DNA from: Seriola aureovittata
Taxonomy: Eukaryota; Chordata; Actinopteri; Carangiformes; Carangidae
DNA length: 64,000 nt
Reading direction: 5' to 3'
Assembly: GCF_021018895.1 (NCBI RefSeq)
Contig: NC_079373.1
Span: forward strand, 25,495,376-25,559,375
Shown here: in pieces, positions 23,333-33,247 of the stretch
Numbering within the stretch: position 1 is the stretch's first letter
Layout of the letters: each line of letters starts with the position of its first letter
Translations under genes and position numbers: made by a program
Notes under the pieces: generated by a model
Database searches by the model: none
The model's input: only the letters and a program-made list of their open reading frames with translations
Told to the model about the DNA's origin: nothing

Positions 23333-26300
23333 ATATATCAGTAAAACCATGGTTCAGAGGTTCATTCACCTTTACAGAGACACTCATTCCCTCAGAACAC
23401 AGACCACCTAGTTGTTGAATTCAAAGATTACTGGAGGAAGTACCAGTGAGAGTTTAACCCAGACAGAATCAGTCTTGTTGACTTGAATTAATCTACAATC
23501 AGTTTACGTGTATTTTTTTTTTACTACATTTATGCATTGAAAACATCCAGGGACGTAGCATGAACATCTGGTCCTGTACACGTGCACTATCAGTGGCTGC
23601 CCTTGCTGTTTTTCTTGTGTTTCTTCTGTGCGAATAACTAAATCAACAAGTGTAAACCCATGCATCTGTAGTGGTTACTGGCTAACCAGTAATAAAATGT
23701 CTCAAACACAAAATAAAGTCTGCACACAATCCATAGCTATACAAAACAGGTGGGGATCGTCCCCTGGTAACTTAAGTCCCCTGCTCCCCTCACTACGACG
23801 CCTCTGAAAATATCAAACTGTGACAAAACACGTAGCACCCTGTAGTGATTTTATTCTGATCAATAACATCATAAAATCATTGCTAAACCTCAGCAGTGTA
23901 ATAAAGTCATAACAGTAGCATCAAGCTGGAGGCAGGAACGTCAAGAAATCACATCATTACTAATTTGCCTCAGAGACTTTTCTGTACAACATACAGCACC
24001 CTCGATTTATATAAGCCTTCAATTCAGATAAGACATACACACATGTATGAATTGGTTAGGTGAGGTTATCAGTTTTTTTTTTTTTTTTACAATCAAGAAC
24101 ATGATTGCACAATTTAAGTCCTCTGACAATGGTAATAAATCTCAGAGTCAAAGATCAAACCCAAATTAAACCAGCTGATAGACCAGCTGCCAAGACCTGA
24201 TGAGGGCTGGTTTATGGAAATGTGTGGCCAATTAAAAACATTTCAGATTTGAATTTTCAGCCATCAGTTCTATGATGAACAAACAAACCAGTTGTCACCA
24301 TCACCACAGTCTTTGTTGATATGTATTTTAATATAAATGCTTTAATGTTATGAGTTGTGAGGATGTGGTCTCTGAGTGTTTCCCTGCTGCAGGCGGCCTA
24401 CAGAGTCCTGCAGCAGCATCCCCAGGTCCTCGGCAGCAGGATCGCCATGTTGGGACTTTCCTTTGGCACCAGTGTCACCCTCAAAATGGCTGCTTACTCC
24501 CAAGTTGTAAAGGTAAGACAAGTCATACATGAATAAAAGGAAAAGTTAGACTTTTTTGTTTTCTTAAATAAGAAAAGTGTAGTAGTAGTTGCTGCTGTTA
24601 TTGTATTTGTATTTGTGTGTGTGTGTGTGTCTCCCAGCTCAGGTGTGCGGTGTGTATTAGTGGGAGTCATGTGCAGCCGGTCGAGGGATCTGTGAAACAA
24701 ATAATGGGTTTCTTTAACCAGTAAGTTCATCTATTGTCGGTCACTTGAAGATTTCCGTTCAGCAACTCAACAACCACTGTTGGTCAGATTGTTGTTGAAT
24801 GTCCTTATCCTGTTCCTGGTTAATTACCCTATGACCTTTCCTTTAGCGCCACCCTCAGGACAAACTTTGTATTTTTTGCACGACTACTATTAAGAATATT
24901 TCAAACAGAATCTGAAGTGAAACACAGACTCTCAAATTTATATAAATTAAAGATGGCGCTCAGTAGAGTGAGTTGTAAAATGTTACAGACAGTGGTAAAA
25001 GGAATTCCAGGGTTCTCGCGTGTCCCGGAAAAAAACTGTAAAAGTTTCCCAGTCCTTGAAAACATGGAAAATGAGAAAAAGTAAAATGTACTGTGTTGTC
25101 CTGGAAAAATTAGTTCAATACTCTTCTATGTTCTGACAAATTTACATTCAGGATGATGCTGACATTAAAATGGGAGGCTAGTTTATGGACGACAGTATTT
25201 TGAATTGGCTGCTGTCTGGCCAGGCCGTGAACGCACCCCGAGGTAACATCACAGTACCGTAAGATGGATGATTTACAACTTAAAAGTGTCCGAAACTCTG
25301 AAGAATGTAAGTTTCATTATACTTTAAATATACGTATGTCACTGGTGGCTATTAACTGTGGTAGTTTTTTATTAGGTTTATAGATTAACGGTTGACAAAC
25401 GGGTTAGAATATTTGGTTCAGTTGCTTGCTAGCTTGTTTTGCCTTTAGCTAAGGGTTTAAGAGTTTGTGATTCATCTCTAGCGGAGCAAAGGTTTTAAAT
25501 GTGAGTTGGTTCATTGTTTAGAGTTGGATAATAATAAATGTGAGTCCGGGGTAAATACAGTGAACGAGAGCCAAACTGTATGTTAGCCAAACACTGGCTA
25601 AATCCTTGCTAACGGCTGTTTTTATTGTGCTAGCATCTTTGCTAGCGTCACTTCTAACTGCGTTGTTCAGGTAAAACAGACCGTGACAACCTCGTTAAAG
25701 ACTTCACTTCCTGTTACTAGTAAAGTGGCTAAAGTGTGATAAACTGAAAAGACCCAGCAGCAGTAAATATAAGTTTAGTCAGAATTAGGAAAGATAAAAG
25801 TGTTTTTTGTTTTTTTTTTGTGTGTGTTTGTTTGTTTTTTTGGGACCAATCAGAAACGCCGCGAAGACTCGCTTCAATGAGGAGAACCAGGTGATCTGGC
25901 GAGACCTGCTGCTGCCCATCCCCACCGACCCCTCACTCAAAGTGGATGTGAGTACCACCAACCATGTCGGTCTTACACAGTTAATTTTTCTGTTTTGTAA
26001 CCATGTTTTTGGTCTTAAAATGAACAAGTAGTGAACAGGTGGTTTGTATTATGTGCTTTCACCCATGGAATCCCATTTGTTCACAGACTAAACGCCATTG
26101 TGCATAAGTTTATATTCTTTTATTTTCTGGGGAATCTCCAAAAAACTGAGGTATTTGTTGATAAATTCACCTCTGGCTGTGGGTAATGTCTCAAAATGCT
26201 CAGGTACATGATTCCCCATGTGATGGCAAATGATGCAGAAACAATTGAAGCCAGAGCAGGTGAAGAAATCTGAAGCGTTGCTGCTGTTTGTCTCTGAGCA

Positions 26301-26439
26301 GGTGGGACGACTCCAGTGTCCTCTGTTGCTGGTTGTAGGTGAGGACGATCAGAACTGGCCCACCTACGAGTCTGCAATGGACGTGAGTTCACTGACATGA
26401 CGACGTCCTGTGTGAAGTGTTTAAGTCTGGAGGATTGAA

Positions 26440-26492
<53 letters not shown>

Positions 26493-27081
26493 AGTACAAT
26501 ATGTAAATGAACCACTAGCATCTGTGAAATATTTCATGACCTTTTTAAAACTCAGCCATTTCATTGTTTTAATCCCTGTAGAAACGCTTTCATTGAAATT
26601 TGTTTTGATATAGAAATTATTGGCATTTTCCTGATATGACTTCAGCAAAAACAGCATTAACAAAATATTGACTTCCTGTTTTCCAGATGAAGGAGATGAT
26701 GGAGCGAGCAGGGAACAGCCACCTGCTGACTGTCCTGTCATACCCGAACGCAGGTCACCTGATTGAACCTCCGTACACACCGCACGCCCGAGCCAGCACC
26801 TTCAAATCGGTCCAGACACCTCAGAAGTGTAGGTTCACCTTCAGACTGGGAACCCGTAGACAGAGACAGAAACTCTCTGAGTGATTGTAGGTCAGGGCTT
26901 CAGACTTGAGTGTTGACGACTGTTTCTGTTGCCTGTCTTTGCAGTGATGGCTCTGTGGGGCGGAGAGACGGTGGCACATTCTCGTGCTCAGGAAGACGCC
27001 TGGAGGAAGACGCTGGTCTTTCTGAGGGAGAATCTGTACGGTGGCAGAAACCCTGGTGCAACCTCTTTTGCCAACCTGTAA
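19901..27081 (+). CDS. acyl-CoA thioesterase / BAAT family protein, tandem copy 1
   Basis: Members hydrolyse acyl-CoA esters or transfer the acyl group to glycine or taurine. Ten coding exons were reconstructed: 19901-20096, 22033-22132, 22212-22402, 22849-23018, 24393-24512, 24638-24720, 25854-25947, 26302-26382, 26687-26828 and 26945-27081. All junctions are GT-AG, phases agree, and the product is 437 residues (human ACOT1 421, BAAT 418). Residues 1 to about 150 form the N-terminal thioesterase domain (ASGNVN, GVEPMGLLWSL, RKMNVQTP). The rest is the alpha/beta-hydrolase domain, with nucleophile Ser242 in GLSFG, Asp334 in GEDDQNW and His369 in AGHLIEPPY. Serine is the thioesterase choice; mammalian BAAT has cysteine there. 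The end (GATSFANL) carries no peroxisomal SKL-type signal. A poly(A) signal AATAAA is at 27259-27264. Exact substrate and orthology are unknown. Confidence 0.88.
20097..22032 (+). other. intron after coding exon 1 of thioesterase gene 1
   Basis: A large intron. A CpG-containing patch at about 21005-21330, with more around 21535-21620, stands out from its AT-rich surroundings and has no clear counterpart in the second gene; it could be an insertion or an internal promoter. The open frames that cross 21.7-22.28 kb only read through exon 2 by chance. Confidence 0.5.
23019..24392 (+). other. intron with (GT)n tract in thioesterase gene 1
   Basis: Between coding exons 4 and 5. It contains a (GT)n run at 23297-23331 and a poly-T run at about 24074-24090. 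Nothing else was recognised. Confidence 0.55.
24721..25853 (+). other. intron between coding exons 6 and 7 of thioesterase gene 1
   Basis: GT-AG intron with a T-rich stretch before its acceptor. It is over 1.1 kb here but about 120 bases in the second gene. No recognised insertion explains the difference. Confidence 0.5.
26440..26485. repeat. (TA)n microsatellite
   Basis: A TA run of about 22 units in the intron after coding exon 8 of thioesterase gene 1, just past the block shared with gene 2. Confidence 0.95.
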
Positions 27082-27284
27082 TCAAGGTGACGACTAATAG
27101 AGTTGATAAATGAGAGAAGTTAATTTGGGGCGTCCCTGGTTCTGCAACTATAAATCCCCTAAAATTGTTCCACATAGACAGCTTTATGTGACTCATGGTT
27201 GAAGCCCCTTTATGGAACCTTCTTGACTCAATCGTCAGTACACAAGATGAACTGTGTTAATAAATATCCTCAACACACACTTTG

Positions 27285-27460
27285 ATAGGAACACCTGTAC
27301 ACCTGCTTATTGATACGATTATCCTGCAGATACAGGTTCAGGAGCTTCAGTTCATCTTCACATCAAACATCACAATAAGGAAAAAATGTGATCTCAATGA
27401 CTTTGACTTTGACATGATTGTTGGTGCCAGACGTGCTGGTTTGCAAGGCATTGAAAGGAA
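27285..27460 (+). mobile_element. Tc1/mariner transposon fragment
   Basis: The stretch reads 'aggaacacctgtacacctgc', then 'cagatacaggttcaggagct', 'cacatcaaacatcac' and 'gttggtgccagacgtgctgg', matching from memory the 5' part of a Tc1-like element that is abundant in fish. The frame MIVGARRAGL fits the start of its transposase. The rest of the transposase is missing, so it is an inactive fragment. Confidence 0.7.
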
Positions 27461-28340
27461 GCGCTCTTTCCATGGTCACGAGCCATGGTGACAACCTACG
27501 CTCCGGCTCAACCGTTGTGCTTCACTTTCCCCGTCACTTCGACGACCGGGGACTGTGGTCGCTCATCTCGGTCTCGCTGAAAACCACCTGGTCACATCTT
27601 AAAAATAAGGAGCAAACCAGTTTGTGATGGCATCTAGCTCTGGTTCGTTTTGACTTTTGAATGTGGTCACTGTAGGACAAATGTATCTACCATATTAATG
27701 ACATGTAATTGACCTATGTATTGATCAATCATTTAGTGTAAAAAATGTCATATTCAGTTTGCAATAATACAAAACAGAAAGACAGCGAGGGGAAACTGAC
27801 ATCAGGGGATAGTTGGAGCTTGTGATTGATAAATAATATCAGTGATTTATCATTTAAAACTATAATCCATCCTTTTTTTTATCCTGTATCTGCCCATAAT
27901 ACTGTACCATCATTACATCAATGAAATGCAAAATCAATAAACATGTTTGGAAATAATGCAACACCGCTCCAGGGTAATCAATCATTGATTATGTATCGGA
28001 GTCATACGACAGTTGTTACTGATGTTTGTTGTGTTTTCTCAAACTGGACATTCGCTGCTTGTTTGATGGTGATGAGGAATTTAAAACCCTGGTACAGAGA
28101 CTACATTGATCCTCTGCATGGAAAACACGTTGCGAACATGAAAACAGTGTGTTTGATCCCTTTTTTGACAAATCGCTCAACTGAAGACTGAGATTAAATA
28201 AGAATTAAAAACTCCCCTTCCCTCCCACATTTTCCAAATCTCTCCTCGGAGCCTTAGAAGCTAAAAAATAAAAAACCCTAACCTTTGTCACATGTAGTCC
28301 TCCCCAGGATCTAAACTGATGTACTGATGTGGATGTTGAC
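27461..28340. other. spacer between the two thioesterase genes
   Basis: Beyond the Tc1 fragment I recognise no exon or RNA. Bases about 27475-27620 are CpG-bearing and could belong to another, unrecognised repeat. Confidence 0.4.
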
Positions 28341-28344
28341 CACC

Positions 28345-28582
28345 AGACTGAATGTGCAGTTTCAGCGGCTCGATGGCGCCACCGTGTGTCCAGACAGAGT
28401 GATGTTTCTGTGGGAGGAGACAGAGGCTCCACGTGCTGAGGCTTCAGTTCAGATGGTTTAAGAAATTCAGATTCACACAGACTCTGTCATAGTTTTGTTT
28501 CTTGACTTTGACGAGTTTAGCAACAGGTGACAGGCGACAAACGTGAAGATAACAGCTCTGAGGTCTGTTCTCTGCTTGTACA
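28345..28582 (+). promoter_or_regulatory. duplicated upstream region and probable non-coding exon 1 of thioesterase gene 2
   Basis: Bases 28365-28435 ('ctcgatggcgccaccgtgtg', 'gtgggaggagac') match 18510-18590 upstream of gene 1. A GT donor at 28583-28584 (ACA|gtaagt), preceded by 'aacagctctgaggtctg', parallels the gene 1 donor. The next acceptor is 'ttttttaatcag' at about 29084-29095. This shows that the duplication unit included the promoter and leader exon. Confidence 0.5.
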
Positions 28583-29101
28583 GTAAGTAGTTCATACATG
28601 TAATGTAAAGAATAATTGTGTAATTTAAGGGAAACTGGTTGAGAAAATTAGCTGTTTTAGTGGAGTTTATATTCAGGTGTGTCTTCAAAGACGCAGAGAG
28701 GATTTGTCTCACTCTGTAAATGACCAGTTCTTCTGTGGTCGTGTTGAAGAAACTAATGCAAAGAGCTGAGAGGTAATATAAAAAGACTTAAATAAATTTA
28801 AAGAGTAAAATGCAAAAGAAACCAGACAACAGTATACAAGATAGTTCAAATTAATTAACTAAAAGGAATTTCCTGGAAAGTTATCAGCATTTTAGTCCAA
28901 ATAAATTGAGCATTTTCTCAATTTTCACTACAATTAAAACCAAATTAAACAGGATCCATTTTCTGTATTGAATCATTTTACTCTTGATACTTTCAGGACA
29001 TTTTGCTGTCGTTGTTCATCATCTATCCAATCAGATGGTTTTGGTTTTACCAATATTTTGACATCTAACTCGTCTCTGGTTCTTTTTTTAATCAGTTCAG
29101 G

Positions 29102-32100
29102 ATGGACAGTAAACAGTGTTGTGTGAAGCTGTCGGTCCAGCCGTCCAGAGGACTCTTGGATGAGAAGTTCATTGTTCTGGTCCAGAGCGTTCCACCTGGT
29201 TTGCAGCTGACCGTCCACGCCCTCCACCAGTGTGAAGACGGGCACAGCTGGGAGGCGTTCGGTCACTACACTGCCGACGCCAGCGGGAATGTGAATGGTA
29301 CATGGTTCAATACAGAGACCTGGAAAATGAATTCAGAAGTGTTTGAAGATACAGAAATGATGATAAAAAAACACATTTTCTATTAGAATCCCACTTGAAC
29401 ACTGTCTCCATTTTCCCTATAATTAATAACAAATTACAGTTAGTTAGACTAAACTTGTTGTAACTGGAATCTTGTAAAATGACTTACAATGCCACTGTGG
29501 AGGTGCTGAAAGACATTCAAGACTCAGTTTACAGTACGTACTGTACTGTAAGAACACTTACAGTAAATAAACCCCAACAAGTAGGTTAACAATTAGCCAC
29601 AGACATCTAGCACCTATAATGGCAAAAATGGCAAACAGTTAACTGAGGACATGCCTGTTATTTTATAACTGAGATCTGCTGCTTAAGATCTCTATGTACC
29701 TTTTAAGCAAATATTTGACCAGTTTCACATTGAAGCCTGCAGCCGGAGGGACGTCACATTAGGAAGAGTCAGTTCTGCCCCACAGCACAAGGATCAGCTG
29801 TCACGTTTCTGTCTTAAAAGTCATGGGGACTGGTCAGAATGTGTTGGTATGTGTTTATAACCATATGATATCAGAGCACAAAGTGGCCACGGTATCACAT
29901 GGTATTAATACTTCTGATGCCACCGGGATTGTGAACGGTGCATGGTTCAATACAGAGACCTGGGAAATACAGAAAAAAATGTATTTAAGACGTTTGAAGG
30001 TACAGAAACATTTGTGAACTGCATAAAATTTACAATTGAACACTGTCTCCTTTTTCCCTACAATTAACACCAAATTACATTAATCTCACAGGGTCCATTC
30101 TTCTGTTTCGAATGCAGTTTGTTACTTTTAAAGAACATTTTGTTGATAGTACTTGCATAACTTTTACTTTAGTGACATTTTTTTAATGGAGTATTTTTTA
30201 CAGTGTTGCAATGCGTCTTTTACTGAAGTAAGGAATATTAATTCTTCCTCCAAAGAAGCTCAACCTCAAATACAACCACAATACCAGCAGACAGCAGGAG
30301 CTATAGTTGATAAAAGTGGTTAGTATTTCACTCTTGTTAAATGACATTCAGTGACTTCTGGGTCTGCATCATCTACTTGAACTCAATCATACAGCCCTTT
30401 GCTCCTTTCTCGGACACTGCGTTCCTCCAAGAAATGTCATCTGGCATTGCCATACCTGCACACAAAGTAATTGCATTCCACAGTGTTTGGTGGTCTGTGG
30501 TTGCCCAATGGTGGAAGAAGCTACTGGATGCTTTCAGAGCAGGGGCATCCCTCTCTATCTCCATCTCTTCTGAGAGCACTTCTTTACTTGATCTCCTTAC
30601 TGAATGGATATAGTACTAAGTACTTACACCAAGGTTTCCTGCTGCACTGAAGCGTTAGTGATGTCCTTCATTTGTAAGTTTCTTTGGATAAAAGCATCTG
30701 GCAAATGAATGTAATGTAATGATTTCTGTAATAATGTTTCCTTTACCCTCAAAGGAATACATGTTAAAATCAGGAGTCGGTCTTTTGACTCGGAAATCAG
30801 CTAAAGATGAGTAGTTAGACAAAACTGGTTTTGAAAACGAGTCTGTGCAGTAACTAGATTCTCGTCAGATGACTTAGGCTCAGACAGCTCGCGTCTATAA
30901 TGGAAAACTTGTTAGCAGTAAACTGATGACACAGAAACTAAATTCACAAATTACAACAAACAGTCGATAAGAGATGTCTGTCAATACTTGTATGGCCAGT
31001 GATCTGACAAAGAGATGGAACTGTGTATGCCTGTCTGACTGTGATATTTTGTAATCTGAGATCGGCTGGTTGAGATCCCCATGTACCAGTGAAGCCTGCA
31101 GCTGGAAGGACCGCCACATCGGGAAGTATCAGTCGAAGTACCAGAACAGAATGAAGCCATGGTATTACATGGTATTACACTGCTGATGCCACCAAGACTG
31201 TGAATAGTACATAGTTCAGGGGACCTGGAATATTAGCATTGAAATAATAAACAATAGAATAAAAAAATATTTTTTTTCTACTTTCTTTCTACTTTACAGT
31301 TTCAGAGGATCCCAGTCTGGGCGGAACATATTCTGGGGTTGAACCGATGGGTCTACTGTGGAGCTTAACACCAATTCCAGGCAGCAAACCTGGACTGAGG
31401 TCCGCCAACCAGGACAGAACTGTTCAGATGATACCCAACAGTACTGAATCGTTATCGATCATTATTAATATCAGACTTTCCTATCGTCCTTCAGGATGAG
31501 GAAGATGAACGTCCAGACTCCCATGGAGGTCACAATCTCAGTTTACCAAGGTCACCAGACTGAGGGGTTCATGGATCAGGTGGCGCTGGCCGGTGTGGTG
31601 GTGGAGCGCTGGTACATTGCGCCTGGCGTCCGCAGGATCCCGATCACAGAGGATGGACTCACTGCGACCCTTTTCCTGCCCCCAGGTAGGACCAGAGGAG
31701 AGTCTTGTTTTGTAACAAAAACTAGTGGGTGCTTGGACGAACATCAAACACCAAAGTTAACAAAATTCAGTTTAAGCTGGTATCTGGTACTGTGGGAAAA
31801 AATGAGTGACCAATCTTGGCAGGAAACACTGAATAAAGGTTTCCATCAGATTTTATATTGGCAGGAACATCTGCGACATGTAAAATTATTGTCATGTGAA
31901 CGGACTGTTTTTGGTGTTTTGTCTCGTCTGAAGGACCTGGACCTTTTCCTGGTCTCCTGGACTTGTGGGGCGGCGAAGGGAAGTTGCTGGAGTACCGTGC
32001 AGCGCTGTTTGCCTCGCACGGCATCGCCTCACTGGCTCTTGACTATTTGACACCTGAAATAACCATGGAAACCGGGAAGATGGTGGACAACAAGTACGTT

Positions 32101-33178
32101 GAGGTAAACCTGATGAACGATATATGTCTGGTGTTGCAGTACCAATAAATGTTCCAGAGCTGTGCAAAGACCTGTCATCACATCACATCATCAGTATGTG
32201 AACGCATCAGTTTTATTTGTTATTTTAAAAACCTGATAAAGAGCCAATTTAAGCTTTAAATGTTGTACTTTTTCTAAATGTAAATGTAATAAAATTCATG
32301 TATATGTGGAGGTGCTTTGGACCTCATTGCTAGAAGCTGTTGTCTAAAAGAGTTTCTGCCAGAAATTAGATTCTGACGAGGAGAAGTGTTAAATATTAAT
32401 TTATTAATTTATTAATTTAATGCCAGGGCGTTAACTGGAGTTCAGCCTTAGATACCTACAGGGTAGTTTTGGTGTTAGACAGTAAATATTGACCATGATG
32501 CTGTAACATCGTCACAACTGTGACGTGGTTTAACAGCAGTTTTAATCGGCTAGAGGCAGGAGAGGGTGTTTGACTAATCTTTAAACATGAGTCAGTTAAA
32601 TTTGTCCTGCCAAAAATCCCAAATTACAAACCTGCCTCAGAGAGCTTTCTATTTAACATACCTCTTTCCTCTATTTGTAATCCATCAGTTCAGGGAGAGA
32701 AAAGCTCAGAGGAACCCAGTGGAACACAGCGTTCTAAAATAATAAAAAACAGAAACATCTGGAAAATCTACAGAGGAGAGATCCAGGAATTCAGTGTTCA
32801 GACCCTGGTCTTGTCTCTGTGTCTCAGCTGTAGCAGTTTGTATTGTATTGTATTGTATATGACATGTTTCCCTGCTGCAGGCGGCCTACAGAGTCCTGCA
32901 GCAGCATCCCCAGGTCCTCGACAGCAGGATCGCCATGTTGGGCCTTTCGCTTGGAGCCAGTGTCACCCTCAAAATGGCTGCTTACTCCCAAGTTGTAAAG
33001 GTACGACCAGTGTAAACGAAACAGACTTTCATCATCGTGTCGTAGCTCAGCTCATTGTTACTTTATCATTTGTGAAGTTTTTCTGTTCTGTGTCACTTGA
33101 CGATTTAAATGAATTGAGATCAGGATCTTTATCAGCTGATCCTGTGTAAACCTATGTGTTTTTAAATTGTGTGTGTGT

Positions 33179-33247
<69 letters not shown>

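Larger units (their letters stand above)
29298..31299 (+). other. intron 1 of thioesterase gene 2, with duplicated exon relics
   Basis: This 2 kb intron contains two decayed copies of the end of coding exon 1, listed separately, amid repeated flanking sequence. A fish repeat lies at 30395-30725. Confidence 0.65.
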
